A program made the translations under genes and the position numbers. Below, piece after piece: positions 57,699-64,000 of a stretch of 64,000 nt of DNA. The notes beneath the pieces were generated by a model. It was not told the DNA's origin, searched no databases, and saw only the letters and a list, made by a program, of their open reading frames with translations. The stretch covers positions 124,001 through 188,000 of the forward strand of contig NZ_LQIN01000002.1 in assembly GCF_001500065.1 (NCBI RefSeq), in the 5' to 3' direction. The stretch's first letter is position 1. Each line of letters opens with the position of its first letter. This DNA is from Mycobacterium sp. IS-3022. GTDB taxonomy: Bacteria > Actinomycetota > Actinomycetes > Mycobacteriales > Mycobacteriaceae.

Positions 57699-57971
57699 AT
57701 GGCCGAATCCTCACGAAACGCCGCAAGCCACCGCGACGCCGTCCAGCGAGTCCGTCACGCTCAGACGTTCTCGGTGGATTTGCCGATCGTCGGTCGGGTT
57801 CGCATCCCGCGACCCGAACAGCTCGCGTTCTACGGTGCGCTCGGAGCGCTCGCCGCAGTGGAAATCATCGAGTGGCCAGTCGCTTTGGCGTTGGCCGCCG
57901 GCCACGTACTTCTACAGAACGAACACAGCCGCGTGGCGCAGGAGATCGGCGAGGCCTTGGAGGACGTGTAG
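57699..57971 (+). CDS. small membrane protein with EWPV motif, downstream of the ATPase
   Basis: Protein of 90 residues, ATG 57699 after GGGAGG. A polar N-terminus (residues 1-43) precedes a hydrophobic helix, about 44-72 (FYGALGALAAVEIIEWPVAL), with EWPV at 58-61. A polar helix ending GEALEDV follows. The segment GALGALAAVEIIEWPVALAL aligns with GAIGAVGLVEWPVLLTVGG of the protein before the ATPase, including the Glu-Trp-Pro-Val core, so the two are distant relatives placed on both sides of the pump. It begins 14 bp after the ATPase stop. Confidence 0.82.
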   Translation: MAESSRNAASHRDAVQRVRHAQTFSVDLPIVGRVRIPRPEQLAFYGALGALAAVEIIEWPVALALAAGHVLLQNEHSRVAQEIGEALEDV

Positions 57972-58082
57972 CCGACGGCGTGGACGTGCGGCAACCTTGC
58001 CGCCCGCCCGGCGTCCTCGTCGTGATGGGAATCATGTGGCCGCGGCTTGACCAATTAGCCGTACTAAGCGCACGATCACAGA

Positions 58083-58295
58083 GTGATCGCGTTGAGTGAA
58101 CAGCAGATCCTCGAGCAGATTGCCGTCCGGCTCACCGGGACCTATCCCGGCGTCCCCGTCGACGCGGTATCGCGGCTCGTCCACGAACAGCACGCACGCT
58201 TCGAGGGCAGCCGCATCCGCGACTTCGTCCCGCTGTTCGTGGAGCGGCATGCGCGAGCCGAATTGAACAAGGTGAGCAGCTCCACCGCGGTGTAG
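58083..58295 (+). CDS. small three-helix-bundle-type protein
   Basis: A 70-residue protein from a GTG at 58083 (ALSEQQILEQIAVRLTGTYP). Predicted as three helices: EQQILEQIAVRL, PVDAVSRLVHEQHARFEG and RIRDFVPLFVERHARAELN. This layout is frequent in short mycobacterial proteins described as three-helix-bundle dimerization domains. It follows the ATPase module by 111 bp and precedes a mycofactocin-type SDR. No function recognised. Confidence 0.65.
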   Translation: MIALSEQQILEQIAVRLTGTYPGVPVDAVSRLVHEQHARFEGSRIRDFVPLFVERHARAELNKVSSSTAV

Positions 58296-58354
58296 CGTTC
58301 TGCGCGCCGAGTCGTCCAGGGCTCGCGTCTACCCCGCATACGTGAAAGGCCCGC

Positions 58355-59200
58355 ATGGCAGACGAGAGGGTCGGCAGAGTCGCCGGCAAGGTCGCCTTCA
58401 TCACCGGTGCAGCGCGTGGTCAGGGCCGCGAACACGCGATCCGGCTCGCCGAAGAAGGCGCCGACATCCTCGCGGTCGACGTGTGCGAGGACATCGACGC
58501 TGCCGGATATCCCGGACCCCGCGAGGCGGACCTGGACGAAACCGCTGCACTGGTCGAGAAGTCGGGACGGCGCACCGTGACCGCCAAGTCCGACGTGCGC
58601 GATCTCGCACGCCTCCGCGCGGCCGTCGACCGCGGCGTGCGCGAACTCGGCCCGCTCGACATCGTGGTGGCCAACGCCGGCATCAGTGCCAGCCCGGCCC
58701 CTGCGGCGATGATCGAGGAGTCCGCATGGCAGACAATGCTCGACATCAACGTGACCGGCGTCTGGCACACCGTGGCCGCGGCCTTACCGCACATGACCAA
58801 CGGCGGCGGATCGATCATCCTCGTCAGCTCGATGTTGGGCCTGCGCGGCGGCGGCTACATGGCCCACTATGCGTCGGCGAAACACGCTGTGGTCGGTTTG
58901 ATGAACTCGCTCGCCAATGAGCTTGCGCCACAGTGGATCAGGGTCAACTCGATTCATCCGGGCAACATTCTGACGCCGATGATCGACAACGACCACTTCC
59001 GTCGCACGGTGCGACCGGACCTCACCGATCCGACGATGCAGGACGCCACGCAGGTGATTGGTCACTTCCACCTGTTGCCGAAACCGGTGATCGAGGCACG
59101 CGCCGTGAGCAACGCCGTGCTGTTCCTGGCTTCCGACGAAGCGCAGTACATCACCGGGGCGGCGCTGCCCGTCGACGCCGGCGCGGTCGCGAGATTCTGA
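58355..59200 (+). CDS. mycofactocin-coupled SDR family oxidoreductase
   Basis: SDR of 281 residues. It has cofactor loop TGAARGQGREHA, catalytic YASAKHA and the insert after the beta-2 strand (DVCEDIDAAGYPGPREADL, then DETAALVE) characteristic of mycofactocin-system SDRs that hold NAD tightly. The NAG motif is VVANAGIS. Such enzymes oxidise alcohols with electrons passed to mycofactocin. The ATG follows GAAAGGC. A small membrane ORF follows directly. Confidence 0.9.
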   Translation: MADERVGRVAGKVAFITGAARGQGREHAIRLAEEGADILAVDVCEDIDAAGYPGPREADLDETAALVEKSGRRTVTAKSDVRDLARLRAAVDRGVRELGPLDIVVANAGISASPAPAAMIEESAWQTMLDINVTGVWHTVAAALPHMTNGGGSIILVSSMLGLRGGGYMAHYASAKHAVVGLMNSLANELAPQWIRVNSIHPGNILTPMIDNDHFRRTVRPDLTDPTMQDATQVIGHFHLLPKPVIEARAVSNAVLFLASDEAQYITGAALPVDAGAVARF

Positions 59201-59204
59201 CCTT

Positions 59205-59405
59205 GTCATCGGTATCTCCGCAGGCCTGACCGCGCTCTGGTCCTTCTACCGGGTCTTCTGGCTGTTCTACACGGCCGCGACGTTCTCCAGCGTCGGGTGG
59301 TCGCCGGTTTCGTTGATCGTCCCGCTCCTGCTGTGGGTCGTGTTCGGCACCGCCGCAGGGGTTGTGGCCGCCGCCTTTCTACTTCGCTACGCCAAGCAAC
59401 CCTGA
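59205..59405 (+). CDS. small two-helix membrane protein without a standard start codon
   Basis: The frame from 59205 reads VIGISAGLTALWSFYRVFWL and FYTAATFSSVGWSPVS, then LIVPLLLWVVFGTAAGVVAA to AKQP and TGA at 59403. It has two convincing membrane helices and a bidirectional terminator right after it, so it looks like a real gene of about 66 codons. But no ATG, GTG or TTG exists in frame upstream of the first helix since the preceding stop; the possible initiation points are GTC 59205, ATC 59208 or CTG 59226. Either it uses a rare start or its start codon has been lost. Confidence 0.45.
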   Translation, partial: VIGISAGLTALWSFYRVFWLFYTAATFSSVGWSPVSLIVPLLLWVVFGTAAGVVAAAFLLRYAKQP

Positions 59406-59418
59406 GCGCAACCGAACC

Positions 59419-59450
59419 GAAGGGGACGCAGCCATCGCCGCGTCCCCTTC
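59419..59450. terminator. 11-bp stem terminator between convergent genes
   Basis: GAAGGGGACGC (59419-59429) pairs perfectly with GCGTCCCCTTC (59440-59450) around a 10-base loop. It sits between the small membrane ORF (ends 59405) and the end of the leftward 13E12 gene (59499), serving both directions. Confidence 0.72.
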
Positions 59451-59498
59451 GCGTGAGGAGACGCAAAATGTCCACTTATCAACGCATTTCGAGACATT

Positions 59499-60896
59499 TC
59501 ACGTCTGCTCGGCGTCGCCGTCAGCACCTTCGCCGTCGTCGTGTCCGTCGTCGGGGATGAGGTAGCGCTGGGGGTGGTGGTAGTTGTTGATGCGGGCTTG
59601 GCCGGTGTCCAACTGTGGTGGTGGTAGCCATTCGGTGCGGCCGTCGTTGCGTTTTCGGGTGCGCCACCCCCCGGGTTTGACCCGCCGATTGTCGGGCCCA
59701 CAGGCCAACGTCAGATCGGTGATGTCGGTCTTACCGTCATCAGCCCAGTCCGCGACCGCGTGATGCACCTGGCAGTGATAAGCCGGCGCAGTACATCCCG
59801 GCCGCGTACAGCCGCGGTCCTTGGCATACAGCACCAACCGTTGCCCGGGGGTGGCCAGGCGGTTGGCCCGCCCTAGATACAGCGGTTCTTCAGTGTGCTC
59901 GTCGAAGACCGCCAGATAGTGATAGGCCGCCGAGGCTTGACGGATCACCTCACTCATCGGCACCAAGCTGCCCCCGCCGGTGACGCCATGACCGGTTCCG
60001 GATTGCAACTCCCCCAGCGTGGTGGTGATGACCATCGTGGCGGGCAACCCGTTCTGGCTGCCCAGCGTCCCCGACGCCAACAACGCCCGACACATCGCAT
60101 TGAGCGCATCATGATTGCGCTGCCCACGGGTGCGGGTATCGGACGACACCGCCTCCGGTGAGGGTTCGCCGTCCACACACGGAGTCTGGTCGGCGGGGTT
60201 GTTCATCCCCGGGGCGCCGGCTGTGGCGAGAACGGCTTCCAACGCCGCGCCGGTCGCCGGATCGAGCAGTCCATGCACTTCGCGCATACCGTCGCGCTGC
60301 TGACGCCCCAACCGCAGCCAGCGCTTACGCGCGCGCTCCTCGTCGGAGAAATCTCCGTCCGGATGCAGATAGGCGGCCAGACGCTCGCAGGCCTCGCGCA
60401 ACTCCTCGGGAGTGAGCTTGGCAGCGATATCGGCCAGCTGCGCTTCGGCGGCCTCGCGCACGTCATAGGTCACCACCACGGGCAGCTTGTCGAAGAACTT
60501 GCCGATGATGCGCACATGCTCGACACCGATCTGCCCGCACGCCTGCGCAGCAGCAGTCCGAGTCAGCACCGGCTCAAGCACTTCACCGGTCATCGCGCGC
60601 CGCGGCGCCAACTCGCGCGCCTCACGCACCCGACGGTGGGCATCGGTCTTGGAGATCCGCAACAACACCACCAACGCCGAGGCCACACTGGGCTCACCCA
60701 ACTCGGCGATCGGCGCGCGCTCGAGTTCGGCGACCAACCGATGCCCCACCGCCGCCTGCGCACGGGTGAACGTCTCCCACTGCGCCGCCACCGCAAACTG
60801 CTCGCTGGTACTCAACGACTCGAACGACTCGGCAAGCAGCGCGGCGAACTCGTCGGACATGTCCGCGATGCGCCTGCTGATCCGGTCGAACGACAC
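59499..60896 (-). CDS. 13E12-family DUF222 protein with HNH endonuclease domain
   Basis: Protein of 465 residues. The N-terminal DUF222 region (about 1-330) includes SKTDAHRRVREAREL and EAQLADIAAKLTPEELREA. The C-terminal HNH nuclease motif is GCTRPGCTAPAYHCQVHHAVADW, then NLTLACGPDNRRVKPGGWRT-like residues, with the zinc Cys pair and catalytic His. This is the mycobacterial 13E12 repeat family, present in multiple copies in many genomes and used as phage integration targets in some. No flanking direct repeats or tRNA were seen here, so recent movement is not shown. Confidence 0.9.
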   Translation of the reverse strand: MSFDRISRRIADMSDEFAALLAESFESLSTSEQFAVAAQWETFTRAQAAVGHRLVAELERAPIAELGEPSVASALVVLLRISKTDAHRRVREARELAPRRAMTGEVLEPVLTRTAAAQACGQIGVEHVRIIGKFFDKLPVVVTYDVREAAEAQLADIAAKLTPEELREACERLAAYLHPDGDFSDEERARKRWLRLGRQQRDGMREVHGLLDPATGAALEAVLATAGAPGMNNPADQTPCVDGEPSPEAVSSDTRTRGQRNHDALNAMCRALLASGTLGSQNGLPATMVITTTLGELQSGTGHGVTGGGSLVPMSEVIRQASAAYHYLAVFDEHTEEPLYLGRANRLATPGQRLVLYAKDRGCTRPGCTAPAYHCQVHHAVADWADDGKTDITDLTLACGPDNRRVKPGGWRTRKRNDGRTEWLPPPQLDTGQARINNYHHPQRYLIPDDGHDDGEGADGDAEQT

Positions 60897-61078
60897 ACCC
60901 GAACACTAGTTCGAACCACCGACAAGCACTCCAAACCTTGTGACTGATGAAACCACTGTGTCGCAAGGGATTACGATGTCATGCCGATCCGTTGGCACGC
61001 CTCTGTAAACGCCACCATCCTGACGCACTACGGTTGTTCGATCGAAGCCGACCACGACAGATCAGGAGACCGTCGGAG

Positions 61079-61843
61079 ATGACGATTCTGGACCACTTCC
61101 GACTCGACGACAAAGTCGTCGTCATCACCGGCGCATCGTCCGGCCTCGGCGTCTCGTTCGCCGAGGCCTGCGCCCAAGCCGGCGCCGATGTGGTGCTGGC
61201 CGCCCGGCGGATCGAAAAGCTCGATGCGACAGCCGAACTCGTCCGAACAGCCGGTCGGCGTTCGCTCAGCGTCCAGACCGACGTGGCGGATCCCGACCAG
61301 TGCGCCGCGCTCGTGGATGCGGCGATGCAGGAGTTCGGTCGTGTCGACGTCCTGGTCAACAACGCCGGGGTCGGAACCGCGGTACCCGCTGTCAAGGAGA
61401 CTGCCGAAGAATTCCGCACGGTCATCGACGTCAACCTGAACGGCTCGTATTGGGCCGCACAAGCATGCGGGCGGGTGATGGCGCCGGGCAGTTCGATCAT
61501 CAACGTCTCGAGTGTCTTGGGTCTCACCACCGCCGGGCTGCCCCAGGCGGCCTACAGCGCAAGCAAGGCCGCGGTCCTCGGGCTCACCCGCGACCTCGCC
61601 CAGCAGTGGGGCGGACGAAAAGGCATACGTGTCAACGCCCTGGCGCCAGGCTTCTTCAAATCCGAGATGACCGACGAGTATGCGCCGGGGTACCTGGATC
61701 GCACGGTGTCCAGCCGCGTGGTGTTCAACCGGGTCGGTGAGCCGCATGAACTGTCGGCGACGGTGGTTTGGCTCGCCTCAAACGCCAGTGGCTATGTCAC
61801 CGGGCAAACCATCGTTGTCGACGGCGGTGTGACGATCACATAG
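61079..61843 (+). CDS. SDR family oxidoreductase
   Basis: SDR of 254 residues with TGASSGLGVSF cofactor loop, LVNNAGVG (NNAG), NVSSVLG serine strand, catalytic YSASK and VDGGVTIT tail, all canonical. ATG 61079 (MTILDHFRLDDKVVVITG) gives the standard length; the frame upstream to 60947 is intergenic. FabG-like or 3-oxoacyl/alcohol dehydrogenase activity is expected. No operon partners; it lies divergent from the 13E12 gene. Confidence 0.9.
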   Translation: MTILDHFRLDDKVVVITGASSGLGVSFAEACAQAGADVVLAARRIEKLDATAELVRTAGRRSLSVQTDVADPDQCAALVDAAMQEFGRVDVLVNNAGVGTAVPAVKETAEEFRTVIDVNLNGSYWAAQACGRVMAPGSSIINVSSVLGLTTAGLPQAAYSASKAAVLGLTRDLAQQWGGRKGIRVNALAPGFFKSEMTDEYAPGYLDRTVSSRVVFNRVGEPHELSATVVWLASNASGYVTGQTIVVDGGVTIT

Positions 61844-61971
61844 CCGCACCTGCGCCGCTAACACTTCTCATTCGCTTTGGTCACGAACAGTGAACGCCCA
61901 TCCCCGGCCGGCGATGAAGGTGATTTGATCGGGCCGGCGGCTCGATCAGACGCCGCCCCGGAAGGTTGCCT

Positions 61972-62373
61972 ATGGGTTCGTTCGGACCGCCACATTCGAT
62001 TGCTCTGCTGCTGGCGGTCGCCATTGTCGCCGCGCTCTGTGGGTTCACCGCTTCGGTTGCAGTGCGCCGTAACAAGCGACGCACGCGGAACGTCTTTCTC
62101 CTGGGCGCGCTTTGTGGATTCGTGGCGGGCGTGACACTGCGGAGGCGGGTCGGAGCCGGCAATGCCTTGAAGGCGGCCTTGCGTGGGTCCAAGGGCCACT
62201 GGCTGACTCAAGCCACGCTTGCGCTCTCGGCGGCATTCTTTCGCATCCGCTCCCACGGCCAGGTCATCAGTGCCCACACGATGAGGACGATCGTGACTTC
62301 GGCCAGCAGATACACCGGCCACGGACCCAAGACGTCCAACAAGGACGCGGTTGGAGGTTTTCTGTTGAGGTAG
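61972..62373 (+). CDS. small membrane protein whose 3' end overlaps the convergent gene
   Basis: 133 codons from ATG 61972, set by GGAAGG at about 61960. Residues 1-60 are clearly coding: helix HSIALLLAVAIVAALCGFTA, a basic loop VRRNKRRTRN and a second helix VFLLGALCGFVAGVTL. The part after about residue 78 (62208 onward) runs antisense through the convergent TIGR02206 gene for 166 bp and has no protein-like character. The natural stop may have been lost, extending the frame. The first 78 residues are the supported portion. Confidence 0.6.
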   Translation: MGSFGPPHSIALLLAVAIVAALCGFTASVAVRRNKRRTRNVFLLGALCGFVAGVTLRRRVGAGNALKAALRGSKGHWLTQATLALSAAFFRIRSHGQVISAHTMRTIVTSASRYTGHGPKTSNKDAVGGFLLR

Positions 62374-62936
62374 CCGTAATTGGTCCCGACGATCGCGTTG
62401 AAGACGAACGTCGAAGCCGCCCATATGAGGGTGATGACGACCACGAAACGGTAACTGCGCCAACGTGGACGCATGCGCCTCCCCCAAGTGAGGTAGATGG
62501 CGGCCCACACGGCGAATACGTGAAGCACGAAGAACGTGACGAACAGGTGGTGGGGAAAATCCGGCGCACCTTCTTCCGGTGTGCCCACGTCGGGTGTGAT
62601 CAACGCCTGCGAGCTCAGGACCAGGCACCAGTAGTATGTGAGCGCGAACGCCCAATGCCGTTGCGACCAAAGCGCGTAGGCGGCCGTCAGTTCCGCGATG
62701 TCACACAGCTGGATCGGCACCGAGGTCTGGACATCTGGCCGGATCAGTTTGTAGACCAACGCCACCACGAAGGCTGCCAGGATCAGGAGCGCGAAGATCC
62801 GGCCGAACACCCGGGCCTGGGCCTCGGTCTGCCGGCGTCCGATCCACACCAGAAGCGCAGCGCCTATCGCGAAGACGGCGAGCACCACCAGATGCGACGG
62901 CCCATACGCCGTGAATTCACGTTCTGCGTGCAACAT
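62208..62936 (-). CDS. TIGR02206/YwaF family membrane protein
   Basis: Integral membrane protein of 242 residues with about seven hydrophobic helices. It starts HAEREFTAYGPSHLVVLAVF, as this family does. Other conserved pieces are LVYKLIRPDVQTSVPIQLCD, ALTYYWCLVLSSQALITPD and GTNYGYLNRKPPTASLLDVL. The family is conserved in firmicutes and actinobacteria without a known function. It converges on the 61972 gene with an unusual overlap and follows the serine hydrolase gene by 15 bp on the same strand. Confidence 0.88.
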   Translation of the reverse strand: MLHAEREFTAYGPSHLVVLAVFAIGAALLVWIGRRQTEAQARVFGRIFALLILAAFVVALVYKLIRPDVQTSVPIQLCDIAELTAAYALWSQRHWAFALTYYWCLVLSSQALITPDVGTPEEGAPDFPHHLFVTFFVLHVFAVWAAIYLTWGRRMRPRWRSYRFVVVITLIWAASTFVFNAIVGTNYGYLNRKPPTASLLDVLGPWPVYLLAEVTIVLIVWALMTWPWERMRKNAAESASVA

Positions 62937-62951
62937 CCGAGACTCCGTCTT

Positions 62952-64000
62952 TCAGCGTGGCCTGGGGGCAGGCGGCGACGGTGTGGCTGGTGGCGTGCTG
63001 CCGTACAGGCCGAGGGTTTGCGCGGCAACGGTGGCGAGTTGGCCTTGCAGGTCCGAAACCGGTCGACTGCCGCGAATATGGATGGCGTTCGTGAGAAGAA
63101 TGACGTAGGTGTTCGATCCCGGGTCCATCCATATGGAAGTTCCGGTGAATCCCGTGTGGCCGAAGCTACCGACCGGAAAGGCCAAGCCCCGCGGCCTGGA
63201 ATGACCGGTGTCGATGTCCCAGCCGAAGCCTCGCAGGTCTTGTCCCATGATCGCCGGATACGGCTCGGCCACCGCTGAATTCGAGTTCGATGCCTCGAGC
63301 ACGGCTCTGCGAGCGGCATCGTTCGCCGCTTCGAGTTGCTGAGCTTCATGGCCCGGCTGTTCGGGAGCGGTCATCAACTGCAGAGTCGCCTGCTTCAGCG
63401 GAAACTTGCTTGGGCGGCCCGCCAGCCGGTCGAGCAGAGCCTGCGCATAGATGCTCAGATCTCGCGCCGTCGAGAACACCCCGGCATGCCCGGCCACTCC
63501 ACCCATGCGGCGCGCCGTCGGATCGTGAACGGTACCGCGTAGCAGGCGATTGATATCTGGATTCTTGCTCGGGTCGGCTCTGCTCTCCTCATCCAGTGCT
63601 GTCGGTGCGATACGCGACAAGAGGTCGGTGTTCCAGGTGCCCGCGGGACAAGCGGCTGGTCTGCGAGCGTCGGTCGCGGGCACCCATGCGATCGCGGCTC
63701 CTCTGATCTCGTGCGGGCCACATGCTTTGGCGGGGGGAAGGTAGCGCGAGTCATTCATGCCAAGCGGCACAAACACATTGCGCTGAACGAAAACGTCCTC
63801 CGACTCACCGGTGAGCTGTTCGATCAGCGCGCCCAAGAGAATGAAGTTGATGTCGGAGTAGCGAAACACCTCGCCGGGCACTGACTGCAGCGGTGTGGTG
63901 AGGGCACGACGGAGACCTTCCGATTTGTCGGCTCCATCCAGCCCCCACGGGTCTCGCAAATCGATATCCCCTGCAATGCCCGACGTGTGCGTGAGCAACA
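62952..64000 (-). CDS. serine hydrolase of the beta-lactamase/esterase (class C-like) fold, 5' end outside
   Basis: The window holds about 350 C-terminal residues. TLTHTSG-type LTHTSGIAG, YSDINFILLGALIEQLTGES (the Tyr-x-Asn-like motif of class C/DD-peptidase folds) and SFGHTGFTGTSIW (HTG in place of KTG) are present. The nucleophile SxxK motif lies upstream of the window edge. The C-terminus is Pro-rich (PATPSPPAPRPR). It is probably a D,D-peptidase-like esterase or carboxylic-ester hydrolase. The true start is not visible. Confidence 0.82.
   Translation of the reverse strand, partial: LLTHTSGIAGDIDLRDPWGLDGADKSEGLRRALTTPLQSVPGEVFRYSDINFILLGALIEQLTGESEDVFVQRNVFVPLGMNDSRYLPPAKACGPHEIRGAAIAWVPATDARRPAACPAGTWNTDLLSRIAPTALDEESRADPSKNPDINRLLRGTVHDPTARRMGGVAGHAGVFSTARDLSIYAQALLDRLAGRPSKFPLKQATLQLMTAPEQPGHEAQQLEAANDAARRAVLEASNSNSAVAEPYPAIMGQDLRGFGWDIDTGHSRPRGLAFPVGSFGHTGFTGTSIWMDPGSNTYVILLTNAIHIRGSRPVSDLQGQLATVAAQTLGLYGSTPPATPSPPAPRPR

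Overview
The window reads as a chromosome segment of a Mycobacterium or Mycolicibacterium species, probably an environmental, metabolically versatile one. Base composition is very GC-rich. Supporting marks are a mycobactin mbt-2 locus (mbtL-mbtM-mbtN, mbtK) with IdeR-like iron boxes, an MmpL transporter, a SigF-family sigma factor, a mycofactocin-type SDR, a 13E12/DUF222-HNH gene, and pgm next to paired crcB genes, an order also found in M. tuberculosis. Start codons are often GTG or TTG, and 4-bp stop/start overlaps are common.

Layout. 1-13.3 kb: a catabolic or redox cluster with two P450s, four SDRs (one frameshifted), three DapB-like oxidoreductase paralogues, a solute-binding-like protein without a signal peptide, a TetR regulator, and an SDR-aldehyde dehydrogenase-alcohol dehydrogenase operon. 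13.3-17.2 kb: tRNA-Ala, an MFS transporter, phosphoglucomutase and two CrcB fluoride-channel subunits. 17.2-21 kb: the mbt-2 locus, which builds and attaches the acyl chain of mycobactin. 21-27 kb: a proteasome-like Ntn hydrolase, DUF488, a TetR/SRPBCC pair, a large secreted acidic protein and a TVP38 membrane protein. 26.7-31.7 kb: a tight Rieske oxygenase / TauD dioxygenase / LLM oxidoreductase / AhpD-like operon facing a LysR gene. 31.8-43 kb: MmpL, sigma factor, a divergent DUF35/thiolase-like pair, an esterase, an amino-acid permease, a DUF4185 protein, and a secreted Gly-rich repeat protein behind a strong IdeR-like box. 43-52.7 kb: an amidohydrolase and a Rieske oxygenase around a perfect palindrome, with TetR genes, then a fused acyl-CoA dehydrogenase / thiolase-like / OB-fold operon that resembles sterol side-chain degradation modules. 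52.7-58.3 kb: a CtpI-like P-type ATPase between two small proteins that share an EWPV membrane motif. 58.3-64 kb: two SDRs, a small membrane protein, the 13E12 gene, two membrane proteins and a truncated serine hydrolase.

The most unusual structure is the CtpI-like ATPase module. The 1485-residue protein appears to hold two P-type ATPase copies. The second has intact motifs. The first keeps the layout but has lost the catalytic ones. The two small flanking proteins share one membrane motif, so together they look like a multi-component system of unknown cargo. Other strong leads are the iron-box-controlled repeat protein at 41.3-43.0 kb and the Ntn hydrolase at 21.0-21.7 kb, whose Thr1/Asp17/Lys33 spacing matches active proteasome-type peptidases. 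All family assignments come from reading translations and recalling families; no database search was run.
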